A stretch of 64,000 bases of DNA from an uncultured Oscillospiraceae bacterium. GTDB lineage: Bacteria > Bacillota > Clostridia > Oscillospirales > Oscillospiraceae. Shown in pieces: positions 7,710 through 15,114 of this stretch (the stretch's first letter is position 1; each line of letters opens with the position of its first letter). The DNA lies in contig CAAGBT010000023.1 in the NCBI GenBank assembly GCA_900768135.1, positions 49,693-113,692 of the forward strand, written 5' to 3'. The notes under the pieces are model-generated. The model ran no database searches and was not told the DNA's origin. It saw nothing but the letters and a program-made list of their open reading frames with translations. Made by a program: the position numbers and the translations under genes.

Positions 7710-7738
7710 AGTATAGCAGGAAAGCGGCAGCTTTGCAA
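7710..7738 (-). promoter_or_regulatory. Promoter of the Lar-like gene
   Basis: TTGCAA (7733-7738) and TATACT (7710-7715), 17 bases apart on the minus strand. A GC-rich palindrome (7675-7695) lies in the short leader. Confidence 0.7.
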
Positions 7739-7831
7739 GAACAGTGCGGCGGCAAAAAAGGCGCGGGTTGCACAAAGTTTGCCTCTCCGCGTCTTTAAGG
7801 AGGAACGTTTGCGCACATTTTGCCGCAGGAC

Positions 7832-7860
7832 TTGCGCACGGCGCGCACGGCGTGTATAAT
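7832..7860 (+). promoter_or_regulatory. Promoter of the 24-residue peptide gene
   Basis: TTGCGC (7832-7837) and a perfect TATAAT (7855-7860) with 17-base spacing. It ends 25 bases before the start codon of the small open reading frame. Confidence 0.7.
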
Positions 7861-7885
7861 AAAAGAAAACAGGGAGGAAACAGAT

Positions 7886-7960
7886 ATGGAGTATGTGCTG
7901 ATCGGCGCGACGGTGTGGATACTCACTTACCTCATCATCCGCCACACGCGCCGCCGCTGA
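7886..7960 (+). CDS. 24-residue single-pass membrane peptide
   Basis: A small open reading frame with its own promoter and an ideal GGGAGGAAACAGAT ribosome binding region. The peptide MEYVLIGATVWILTYL continues to a basic tail ending RHTRRR. The hydrophobic stretch (residues 3-18) followed by positive charges predicts one membrane helix with the C-terminus in the cytoplasm. I do not recognise the family. It lies just before the tRNA-Ser genes and has no partner in an operon. Promoter, ribosome binding site and a sensible membrane topology make it more than a chance ORF, but expression is not shown. Confidence 0.6.
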   Translation: MEYVLIGATVWILTYLIIRHTRRR

Positions 7961-8069
7961 GCGGAAATGCGGGAAAATGCAAAAAACTCGCGTGGAACGG
8001 TTGACAAACAACGGCAGGGTATGGTATGATATAACCCGCGTTTGAGGGAAAGACGCGGACTCACGACAC

Positions 8070-8157
8070 GGAGAGATGGCCGAGCGGTTGAAGGCACCGG
8101 TCTTGAAAACCGGCGATGTGAAAGCATCCGTGGGTTCGAATCCCACTCTCTCCGCCA
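8070..8157 (+). tRNA. tRNA-Ser (anticodon TGA)
   Basis: The acceptor stem GGAGAGA/TCTCTCC, the D-arm GCCGAGCGG, an anticodon loop CTTGAAA with TGA at 8104-8106, a long class II variable arm, the T-loop GGTTCGAAT and an encoded CCA (8155-8157) are all visible. It reads UCA-family serine codons. Confidence 0.97.
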
Positions 8158-8177
8158 ACTGAATTTTCCATCGACCT

Positions 8178-8271
8178 GCGGAAGTACCCAAGAGGCCGAA
8201 GGGGCTCCCCTGCTAAGGGAGTAGGGCGTGTAAAAAGCGCCGCGGAGGTTCAAATCCTCTCTTCCGCGCCA
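8178..8271 (+). tRNA. tRNA-Ser (anticodon GCT)
   Basis: The acceptor stem GCGGAAG/CTTCCGC, an anticodon loop CTGCTAA with GCT at 8212-8214, a long variable arm and encoded CCA identify the AGC/AGU-reading tRNA-Ser. Its last 23 bases (8249-8271) are repeated exactly at 8509-8531, so this tRNA is an integration site. Confidence 0.97.
8249..8271 (+). repeat. Attachment-site repeat, copy 1 (3' end of tRNA-Ser GCT)
   Basis: A 23-bp sequence covering the T-arm and acceptor end of the tRNA. It is identical to 8509-8531 and in the same orientation, which is the signature of tyrosine-recombinase integration into a tRNA gene. Confidence 0.85.
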
Positions 8272-8273
8272 AG

Positions 8274-8318
8274 AAAAGCAAGAGAAAACATTGCGTTTTC
8301 CCTTGCTTTTTCTTTTAT
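8274..8318 (+). terminator. Hairpin terminator after the tRNA genes
   Basis: AAAGCAAGAGAAAAC pairs with GTTTTCCCTTGCTTT and is followed by a T-rich tract. It now ends the tRNA transcript although it lies inside the element remnant. Confidence 0.75.
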
Positions 8319-8407
8319 CTCGCCTTGTTTTGCTGTAAAAAGTTGAATTCTTAGTTTTTGCAAAATGTCTTTACCACTAAGTTTACCCCAAACAGGATTA
8401 TATCCCG

Positions 8408-8492
8408 TTATACGTCATTTGACGGAGAAGCGAAAAAGCATTGGCTTTTCAGCGTTTTTCCAAACTCTGCATAACGCCATTATACGTCATTT
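8408..8492 (+). repeat. Pair of 13-bp direct repeats inside the element remnant
   Basis: TTATACGTCATTT occurs at 8408-8420 and 8480-8492, 72 bases apart. Direct repeats of this size near an attachment core fit integrase arm sites; other DNA-binding functions are possible. Confidence 0.55.
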
Positions 8493-8508
8493 TATGTATA
8501 TCCAACAA

Positions 8509-8531
8509 TTCAAATCCTCTCTTCCGCGCCA
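8509..8531 (+). repeat. Attachment-site repeat, copy 2
   Basis: Exact 23-bp copy of the tRNA-Ser(GCT) 3' end at 8249-8271, but with no tRNA body upstream. It marks the far boundary of the inserted DNA. Confidence 0.85.
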
Positions 8532-8534
8532 CAG

Positions 8535-8577
8535 CGAAAAAACCTTGGAATCTTAACGGTTCCAAGGTTTTTCTTCG
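8535..8577 (+). terminator. Original tRNA terminator, now displaced
   Basis: AAACCTTGGAA pairs with TTCCAAGGTTT and is followed by T residues. It sits just past the second attachment copy, where the tRNA terminator would have been before integration. Confidence 0.8.
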
Positions 8578-8705
8578 CTTTGACAAAAAATGCTTTTGCA
8601 GCTTTTGGCCCGCTTTCTCAGGCCGCCCGCCCGGGCGGCTGGTTTTTTATCTTCTTCCGCCCCAGGCTGAGCGGAGATCGTGCGAAAACTTTTACATTTT
8701 TCGGC

Positions 8706-8734
8706 TGGAAATGCGGCGCGGAGAATGCTATACT
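8706..8734 (+). promoter_or_regulatory. Promoter of the HAD-IIA gene
   Basis: A TGC-extended -10 TATACT (8729-8734) with a weak -35 TGGAAA (8706-8711) at 17-base spacing, 26 bases before the start codon. Confidence 0.55.
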
Positions 8735-8760
8735 GCAAAAAAAGAAGGGAGTGCGCGGCA

Positions 8761-9573
8761 ATGAAACAGATCGAAAAGCTCGATTTTAACAGGAAAAAGG
8801 GATTCATCTGCGATATGGACGGCGTGATCTATCACGGCAACCGCATTTTGCCGGGGGTGGCGGAGTTTATCCAATGGCTGCATGAGGAGAACAAGGAGTA
8901 TCTGTTCCTCACCAACAACAGCGGCTATACGCCGCGCGAGCTGAACCAGAAGCTTGCCCGCATGGGACTCGACGTGCCGGAGGAACACTTTTACACAAGC
9001 GCGCTGGCAACGGCGGCGTTCCTGCGCGAGCAGGCGCCGGGCTGCTCGGTGTTTGCCATCGGTGAGGCCGGGCTTTTGAACGCGCTCTACGATGCAGGGA
9101 TCACGATGAACGATGTGAATCCCGATTATGTGGTCGTGGGCGAGGGCAGGTCTTACTCGCTTGATACGCTGACGAAAGCAACGAACCTTGTGATGCAGGG
9201 CGCAAAACTCGTCGGGGCAAATTCCGATGTTTCCGGCCCAATTGAAAACGGCATTGCGCCGGCCTGCCGTGCGCTCATCGCTCCCATTGAAATGGCGACG
9301 GGGAAGCAGGCGTATTTCTGCGGCAAGCCGAATCCGCTGATGATGCGCACGGGCCTGAAGATGCTGAACTGCCATTCCGCCGAGGCGGTGATGGTGGGCG
9401 ACCGTATGGACACCGACGTCATCTCCGGTATGGAAAGCGGGATGTCCACGGTGCTGGTGCTTTCCGGCGTTTCCACGCGCGAAACGCTCAGAACGTATGC
9501 CTACCGGCCCAGTATCGTGCTTGACGGGGTGGGCGATATCGCAGCGCTCGCCCGCGCGGAAAAACGCGCGTGA
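8761..9573 (+). CDS. HAD superfamily subfamily IIA phosphatase (NagD-like)
   Basis: A 270-residue soluble phosphatase. Motif I is CDMDGV with Asp18 and Asp20, motif II is LTNNSG and the metal-binding motif is VGDRMDTDV, with a C2-type cap between them as in NagD and 4-nitrophenylphosphatases. The start at 8761 follows AGAAGGGAG and begins just before the catalytic strand. The substrate is probably a small phosphorylated metabolite. The gene is monocistronic between its promoter and a bidirectional terminator. A second HAD-IIA gene lies at 47116-47919. Confidence 0.92.
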   Translation: MKQIEKLDFNRKKGFICDMDGVIYHGNRILPGVAEFIQWLHEENKEYLFLTNNSGYTPRELNQKLARMGLDVPEEHFYTSALATAAFLREQAPGCSVFAIGEAGLLNALYDAGITMNDVNPDYVVVGEGRSYSLDTLTKATNLVMQGAKLVGANSDVSGPIENGIAPACRALIAPIEMATGKQAYFCGKPNPLMMRTGLKMLNCHSAEAVMVGDRMDTDVISGMESGMSTVLVLSGVSTRETLRTYAYRPSIVLDGVGDIAALARAEKRA

Positions 9574-9587
9574 GCCGCTGAACAGCA

Positions 9588-9625
9588 AAAAAATACCGCC
9601 GTCCTGCCGGACGGCGGTATTTTGG
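9588..9625. terminator. Bidirectional terminator between HAD-IIA and P-II genes
   Basis: AATACCGCCGTC pairs with GACGGCGGTATT, with A/T tracts on both sides. It serves the convergent genes ending at 9573 and 9640. Confidence 0.88.
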
Positions 9626-9639
9626 ATGATTCTCTGCAT

Positions 9640-10308
9640 TCAGGCGTCTTCGCGCGCGCGAAGACCGGCGACCGAGGAGATCGGCAGCGAGAAGCAGATC
9701 GCACCCGCCCGGCTGCCGGGGCCGGCCTGCTCGTTGATCGAGCGCATGATGGCGGCCTTTTCGTCCCGGTGGGCGATGATGTAGATCATATCCTTTTCAT
9801 CGGCAAGGCTGACGCTGAAGAATTTTTCCCCGCGTGTGCCGCCGGTTCCCTTGGCGTGCAGCACCGTGCCGCCGCCCGCGCCGGCGGCGCGCGCCGCGTC
9901 CATCACGAGGTCGGAATAGCCTTCGTTGAGAATAACGACGATCAGTTCATATTCAAAATCCATGCTTGGAATACCTCCTGCTTTCTGACTGTCGGTGAGA
10001 TAGGCGAGCGTCCTGCCGCCGGCAACGCTTTTGAGCGGTACCGTCAGCATCACGCCGTTGCCCGGAATGTCGATGAACAGCTTGCGCTTGGCGGAGCGCA
10101 GGAGCGATTCCGCCTCCTGCGCGCTTGCAACGGCGCCGACAACGTACTTTTCCGTTGCGTCCAGCCCGTAGACGGCCAGATGCTCGCTTTTGGCGGTGCC
10201 GCGCCCCGGCGTGCCGAGGATCATATGGAGACCGGCGGCGCGGTAGAGCGCGTTCATCGCCTCGCCGCGGTCATGATCGGTAATGGCGACCACATAATAA
10301 AGCTCCAT
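9640..10308 (-). CDS. Tandem P-II-like regulator
   Basis: A 222-residue protein made of two P-II-like ferredoxin-fold halves. The first (about 1-105) begins MELYYVVAITDHDRG and has a long glycine-rich loop (ILGTPGRGTAK). The second (about 118-222) begins FEYELIVVILNEGYSD and has a matching loop (VLHAKGTGGTRGEKFF). P-II proteins bind ATP/ADP and 2-oxoglutarate and gate membrane transporters or enzymes. The ATG is one base after the stop codon of the DUF1538 membrane protein, so the pair is coupled. The T-loop tyrosine of GlnB is not apparent. Its effector is unknown. Confidence 0.85.
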   Translation of the reverse strand: MELYYVVAITDHDRGEAMNALYRAAGLHMILGTPGRGTAKSEHLAVYGLDATEKYVVGAVASAQEAESLLRSAKRKLFIDIPGNGVMLTVPLKSVAGGRTLAYLTDSQKAGGIPSMDFEYELIVVILNEGYSDLVMDAARAAGAGGGTVLHAKGTGGTRGEKFFSVSLADEKDMIYIIAHRDEKAAIMRSINEQAGPGSRAGAICFSLPISSVAGLRAREDA

Positions 10309-10309
10309 G

Positions 10310-11836
10310 TCAACATGCCTCCCACAGTTCGATGATCTCGTTGTCGCCGAAATCGGGCAGCGCGCTTTCCCCTGCGGTGCGGCGGGATTTGACGACATAG
10401 ATCGCCCCCATCACCTGCACGGTGATCAGCGGCATCATGGCCACCAGCGCGACAAGCCCGAAGGCATCGGTCATCACGCTGCCGCCGAGCGCCTCACACG
10501 CACCCATGGCAAAGGGAAGCATGAAGGTCGCCGTCAGCGGTCCGGAGGCGACGCCGCCGGAGTCGAACGCGATGGCGGTAAAGGTGCGCGGCACGAAAAA
10601 GCTCAGCGCCAGTGCGATCACATAGCCGGGAACAAGAAAATACAGGATGGAAATGCCGGAGATCACGCGCAGCATCGCAAGCCCGCCGGCGGCGGACACC
10701 GCGATGGAAAGGCTCATCCCCATGGCTCTGGCCGAGATCGCACCCGCGCTCAGCTCCTCGACCTGCTTGTTGAGGATATGTACAGCAGGCTCGGCGTTGA
10801 TGATGAACCAGCCCATGAGCATGGCGAGCGGAGCAAGCAGCCACAGCTTCCAGCCCTCCGTCAGCGCTGCGCCGAGCGCATAGCCGAGCGGCGAGAAGCC
10901 GACGTTTACGCCCGTGAGGAACAGCACAAGTCCCACATAGGTGTAAAGGATGCCGACGATGATGCGCAGGAACGGGAGCTTTCTCAGCCGGAGCGAGACG
11001 ACCTGAAAGATAAGGAAAAAGACAAAGATCGGCAGCAGCGCGACCGTGACCTCCCAGAGGTAGTCCGGCAGGGCGCGGAGATACCCTCTGCCAAGCTCTA
11101 CGGTGGTGGCGATGCCGGCGGCGGAGGCGCCTTCCGATGCGCTGGGCTGCGACTGGTAGATCGCGCCGAGCAGCAGCACGGAGAGGATGGGGCCGATGGA
11201 ACACAGGCCGACAAGGCCAAAGCTGTCCGCCTTGGCATTCTCATCGCTTCGGATGGAGGCAACGCCAACGCCCAGCGCCATGATGAACGGAACGGTCATC
11301 GGACCCGTCGTCACGCCGCCGGAGTCGAACGCGACGGAGAGGATGCTCTCATCCGACAAAAACGCCGCAGCAAAGACGAAGGCGTAAAATACAATGAGCA
11401 TGGTACGCAGTGAGATCGAAAAGAGAATGCGCACCATGCACAGCATCAGGAAGAAGCCAACGCCGACAGAAACCGTAAGGATGAGAGCGGCCGAGTCGAT
11501 ATCCGGCACATTGGCGGCAAGAACCTGTAGGTCAGGCTCTGCGACCGTGATGGCAACGCCCAGCGCAAAGCTGACAAACAGAATGAGCGGCAGCTTGCGC
11601 GATTTGGTCAGCTTGGAACCCATATAGTTGCCGATGCGGGTCATGGACATCTCCGCACCCAGCGTGAACAGCCCCATGCCCAAAATCAGCATGGCGGTGG
11701 CCAGCACAAACGAAAGCATCAGTCCCGTGTCCACCGGCACGAGGATAAAGCAGATCGCCATCACGATCAGACTGATGGGCAGCACGGAAGCGGCGGCCTC
11801 CTTCAGCTTTTCCAGCAATATTTGCTTCTGATACAA
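10310..11836 (-). CDS. DUF1538 membrane protein with internal duplication
   Basis: A 508-residue polytopic membrane protein consisting of two homologous halves. The same signature appears twice, SVAFDSGGVTTGPMT in the first half and AIAFDSGGVASGPLT in the second, each followed by a DAFGLV/DSFGLV and a P-I-x-(S/T)-V segment. Such an inverted or parallel duplication is common in transporters. The function of DUF1538 is not established as far as I know. It begins with TTG at 11836 after an AAGGAG site; no ATG fits. Coupling to a tandem P-II protein suggests a channel or transporter controlled by nucleotide or 2-oxoglutarate binding. Confidence 0.88.
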   Translation of the reverse strand: MYQKQILLEKLKEAAASVLPISLIVMAICFILVPVDTGLMLSFVLATAMLILGMGLFTLGAEMSMTRIGNYMGSKLTKSRKLPLILFVSFALGVAITVAEPDLQVLAANVPDIDSAALILTVSVGVGFFLMLCMVRILFSISLRTMLIVFYAFVFAAAFLSDESILSVAFDSGGVTTGPMTVPFIMALGVGVASIRSDENAKADSFGLVGLCSIGPILSVLLLGAIYQSQPSASEGASAAGIATTVELGRGYLRALPDYLWEVTVALLPIFVFFLIFQVVSLRLRKLPFLRIIVGILYTYVGLVLFLTGVNVGFSPLGYALGAALTEGWKLWLLAPLAMLMGWFIINAEPAVHILNKQVEELSAGAISARAMGMSLSIAVSAAGGLAMLRVISGISILYFLVPGYVIALALSFFVPRTFTAIAFDSGGVASGPLTATFMLPFAMGACEALGGSVMTDAFGLVALVAMMPLITVQVMGAIYVVKSRRTAGESALPDFGDNEIIELWEAC

Positions 11837-11938
11837 AAGCTCACTCCTTTTCAGATATTTTTTTCCAGTTTATCAAAAAAACGCTGTGCTGAACAGGGGC
11901 AAACGATAAATAATGTGTTAAATTTCGCCCGGCGCAGC

Positions 11939-11977
11939 AAAAAAGCAGGAGCCGGAGAGATCGCCTCCGGCTCCTGC
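11939..11977 (-). terminator. Terminator after the TetR gene
   Basis: A 13-bp stem, GCAGGAGCCGGAG with its complement, followed by TTTTTT on the minus strand, 16 bases past the TetR stop codon. Confidence 0.9.
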
Positions 11978-11992
11978 GGGTTGGGGCTGCCT

Positions 11993-12553
11993 TTATCTGC
12001 GCTGCGCGCCGCGCTCAAGAGAGGCGCGGATGTTGCCGTCGAGCATATCGCCGAGATCGGCGAGGAAAGCGTCCGGCTCGCCCTTCATGCCGTTGCGCAG
12101 CCAGTCGGCCGTCAGCCCGGTGAGGGCGGCGGTATAAAAGCGCGCGAGGGCGAGGACCTTGCTCTCGCTGATGTCGAGTCCCTCGGCCTCTTTCTGTACA
12201 TAGGAGAGTATGCCGGCAAGAATGGTTTTGTGGTAGTAGCGCTCAAGGATGCTGCGGTGGGCGGAATCGTAAAGGTGCAGGATGGCGCGCCTGTTCTGCG
12301 AGGCGAAGGAAATGGCCGCGAGGAACGCCTTCTGCCAGGAATCGTATTCCCTGGCACCGCCGGAGATCTTTTCGATCTCAGATTCAAACACGTCCTCCGC
12401 CAGCGCGTAAATATCGGTATAGTAGTAATAGAACGTATTCCGTGTGACCTCGCTCCGCTCAGCAATGTCGCGTACGGAGATCTTGTCGAACGGGCGCTCG
12501 GCCAGCAGCTCCATAAAGCTGCGGCGGATCGCGTTTTTGGTGCGAAGCGCCAT
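11993..12553 (-). CDS. TetR/AcrR-family transcriptional regulator
   Basis: A 186-residue repressor. The N-terminal HTH (about residues 8-52) has the TetR core DKISVRDIAERSEVTRNTFYYYY; the C-terminal helical domain should bind an unknown ligand and dimerise. I start at the ATG at 12553 because of the GAGGGG ribosome binding site. It diverges from the flippase-like gene at 12739, with 185 bp between, so that gene is the most likely target together with its own promoter. No clear palindromic operator stood out. Confidence 0.88.
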   Translation of the reverse strand: MALRTKNAIRRSFMELLAERPFDKISVRDIAERSEVTRNTFYYYYTDIYALAEDVFESEIEKISGGAREYDSWQKAFLAAISFASQNRRAILHLYDSAHRSILERYYHKTILAGILSYVQKEAEGLDISESKVLALARFYTAALTGLTADWLRNGMKGEPDAFLADLGDMLDGNIRASLERGAQRR

Positions 12554-12738
12554 GGTATCGTCCCCTCTTTCCAGCAGATTGTTTACCAGTATACCGTATT
12601 CTGGCAGAAGTTGCAAGGAAAAACGGGGAAAAGCCTGAACGGAATCTTAACACTTTGTGCGCTGATCGCAGTTTGTCAGTTTTCATCCGGCAGAGGATGG
12701 ATTAAAATGAACTGTCCAGCGGAAGGGGAGATGCAGGT

Positions 12739-13761
12739 ATGGGTGCGAAACGGAAACAAACCTATTGGATCAGCGCGGCAACGCTGGCGCTGATCTTTGG
12801 CGCGTTCATCCTTGTGTTCCGCGATGCTCTGCCGGAGATCGCGGAGCATCTGCGCGCCGTGCCGCTGCGGGGCGTTCTGGCGCTGCTGGCGATGGGCTTT
12901 GTCTACGAGACGATGGAAGCGGCGGTGGGACTGGTGCTGCTGCGGCGCAGAAAGCCGGATATTACGCTGCGCAATGCGCTGGATCTGACCTTCCTCGGCG
13001 TGTTCGGCAATATTGCAACGATGGGCGCGGCAACGCTGCCGATGCAGGGCTTTTATCTGTTCCGGCGCGGACTGGATGCGGGCGCCAGCGTGGGCATTAT
13101 GGCGAGCGAGTATGTGCTGCATAAAGCGTCGGTGCTGCTGTATGCAACGCTGACGCTCCTGCTTGGCGGCGGGTGGCTGCGCGGAAGCGCGGACGGGCTG
13201 GCGCGCTATATCAGCATCGGCTACGGCGTGGGCGCGCTGATCGTGGCCGCGCTCACGCTGCTTTATACCTGCGACTGGGTGCTGGCGCTGGCGCTGCGCC
13301 TTCTGAACGCGCTGCCCGGCACCCCAAAGTGGAGCGGGCGGCGCACGCGCTGGGGGGAGAGCCTGACGCGCCTGAACGCTGAGGCGAAGAAGGTGCTGCT
13401 CGTGCCGGCGAACTGCGCGCAGGGACTGGCGGTGAGCATGGCAAAGCTGTTTGTGCTGTATTCCATCCCCTATGTGAGCCTGCGGCTCATAGGTTGCACG
13501 GCGCTCACGTTTGCACAGGCGCAGCTGCTTGCGTCAGTCATGCTGCTGATTACGAGCGCGCTGCCGAACGTGGCGGGCGTAGGACCGGTGGAATTTGCGT
13601 TTCTGCTGCTTTTTTCACAGACCGCAGACGCAGGCGCAGCGTCTGCGGCGCTGGTGCTGTATCGCGTGGCGACGTATTTTTTCCCGTTCCTGCTGAGCGT
13701 CATTGTGTTTCTCCGCGAGGAGAAGAAATCGCTCAAAGGCTTTGATGCGCAAAGCGCTTGA
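12739..13761 (+). CDS. Lysylphosphatidylglycerol synthase TM region / YbhN-like membrane protein
   Basis: A 340-residue protein with about eight to nine transmembrane helices and the pattern of the UPF0104/LPG_synthase_TM family (a conserved region around TMGAATLPMQGFYLFRRG and a C-terminal NVAGVGPVEFAFL). In MprF this domain is the lipid flippase; standalone members are thought to move lipids or glycans. No synthase domain is attached. The gene is divergent from a TetR regulator and convergent with a PlsC-type acyltransferase, suggesting a membrane-lipid theme. The start follows GGGGAG. Confidence 0.82.
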   Translation: MGAKRKQTYWISAATLALIFGAFILVFRDALPEIAEHLRAVPLRGVLALLAMGFVYETMEAAVGLVLLRRRKPDITLRNALDLTFLGVFGNIATMGAATLPMQGFYLFRRGLDAGASVGIMASEYVLHKASVLLYATLTLLLGGGWLRGSADGLARYISIGYGVGALIVAALTLLYTCDWVLALALRLLNALPGTPKWSGRRTRWGESLTRLNAEAKKVLLVPANCAQGLAVSMAKLFVLYSIPYVSLRLIGCTALTFAQAQLLASVMLLITSALPNVAGVGPVEFAFLLLFSQTADAGAASAALVLYRVATYFFPFLLSVIVFLREEKKSLKGFDAQSA

Positions 13762-13788
13762 GAATTCCGACGGCCAAAGGCCGCCGGG

Positions 13789-15114
13789 TCAATCCCTGTG
13801 CGGCGCAGGGATGGAAGCCGCGCTGTCGCGCTGCATTACGCCCCGCGCCCTGGCGGCGCGCCTGAGCTTATAAAGCTCCTCGGCGGCAAGCCGCGTCTTG
13901 GCCACCACATCGCCGCCCTCGAGCGGGAAGCAGTAATACAGCGCATCGCGGCCGCCGATGCAGAGCATATCGCCGATTTCATACCAGTAATAATCGGCGT
14001 ACAGGCTGTAGGAGGATTCCGGCTTCTGATAATAATCGAGCTTGCCGCCGCAGCCGGTCAGACGGAAACCGTTTGCGTCGTGGTGCAGCCGCCCCTCGCC
14101 CACGCGGCAGATCTGGCGCGTGTTGACCATCATGCAGATGCGCACAGGAATATCAAGGCGGTAGCTGCCGATTTCCAGTTCCTCGCGCACGCATTGGCGC
14201 TCCCAGGCGTACCAGTCCGGCACATGGGTAAAGGCGGCTTCGCCGTTCGTGCATTCAAGGCGTCCCAGCTCCGTCAGGCGGTATTCCCTTCCGCAGTGAT
14301 GGCAGACAAGCGTGGCGCCTTTTCCTTCCATTTCGCCCTCAGTAAGACAGTGGGGGCATTTGTAAAGCACGCGGTTGAGCCCGTCGGCGCGGAACGGCTC
14401 GTCAACAGAGACGCCGTTTTCCTGCTGCCAGCGGAAGTTGTCGAAATGGAACGCTTCAAAAAGCAGCGCGTTGATCTCGTCCGCGCGCTTGCGTTCGATC
14501 TCGGACGGGGAGAGCAGATAGCGCATTTCCGCAGAAACGCGCACGCGGCGGGTTTGCAGACCATTGTAAAGCGGGTCGCGCGCAAACGCACCGTAGGTGC
14601 GGATCATCACGACCGGAACGCCCAGCGCCTTGACGCATTTGCCGATGCTTTCGGGCAGCGGCGTAGCCGTGCCGTCGAAGCTGTAGCTCGCCTCGGGGTA
14701 GAGCAGCACGGAGGACTTCAGCTTGCGCACAGCGTAGAGCATATCGCGCACGAGCGCAGCATCGGAGCAGAACTTGCGCGTGGGGATGCAGCCGAGGCTG
14801 CGCATCAGCGACTCCTTGCCGACAAAACCGTCCGACGTGCAGACGATGTTGAACGGACGGGGATACAGCACCGATGCGGCAATCTTCAGGTCGAGAAAGC
14901 AGGAGTGGTTCATCAGGAAAAGGCAGGGTTCGTCGCGGCCGAGCTGTTCCATGCCGACCTTTTTGCAGTGAAAATGCGTGGCGAGCAGATCGGGCGCGGA
15001 AACGGCGCGCAGGAGCGTGCGGAACAGCAGCGAGGGCCGCTTCGGCGGCCGGTGCTGCTGCTGCGGCTGGGCAAGCGCTTCCTCATAGGTCATATCAACA
15101 ACTTTGATCTTCAT
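13789..15114 (-). CDS. 1-acyl-glycerol-3-phosphate acyltransferase (PlsC-like) with zinc-ribbon extension
   Basis: A 441-residue protein. The N-terminal half is a PlsC domain with NHSCFLD (His70 and Asp75, the HX4D motif) and a second block LLYPEASYSFDG that matches the acyl-acceptor-binding EGTRS-like motif. A zinc ribbon follows near residues 251-275 (CPHC...CHHC), then a C-terminal region I do not recognise. The PlsC activity would transfer acyl chains to lysophosphatidic acid or a related lipid at the membrane. The ATG at 15114 follows CCGGAGG and overlaps the MscS gene's end by 20 bases. The C-terminal extension is unusual for PlsC, which is normally about 200-250 residues. Confidence 0.85.
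   Translation of the reverse strand: MKIKVVDMTYEEALAQPQQQHRPPKRPSLLFRTLLRAVSAPDLLATHFHCKKVGMEQLGRDEPCLFLMNHSCFLDLKIAASVLYPRPFNIVCTSDGFVGKESLMRSLGCIPTRKFCSDAALVRDMLYAVRKLKSSVLLYPEASYSFDGTATPLPESIGKCVKALGVPVVMIRTYGAFARDPLYNGLQTRRVRVSAEMRYLLSPSEIERKRADEINALLFEAFHFDNFRWQQENGVSVDEPFRADGLNRVLYKCPHCLTEGEMEGKGATLVCHHCGREYRLTELGRLECTNGEAAFTHVPDWYAWERQCVREELEIGSYRLDIPVRICMMVNTRQICRVGEGRLHHDANGFRLTGCGGKLDYYQKPESSYSLYADYYWYEIGDMLCIGGRDALYYCFPLEGGDVVAKTRLAAEELYKLRRAARARGVMQRDSAASIPAPHRD

Larger units (their letters stand above)
8272..8508. mobile_element. AT-rich remnant of an integrated element
   Basis: This 237-bp stretch between the two attachment repeats is clearly richer in A+T than its surroundings and has no convincing coding region. 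It contains a hairpin terminator (8274-8318) and two copies of a 13-bp repeat, TTATACGTCATTT, at 8408-8420 and 8480-8492, which could be arm-type integrase sites. I read it as the joined ends of an element whose genes were lost. There is no integrase gene in the window. Confidence 0.6.

Noticed and set aside
8408..8492. CRISPR-like repeats
   Set aside because: There are only two copies of a 13-bp repeat, with one interval and no cas gene, so it is not a CRISPR array.
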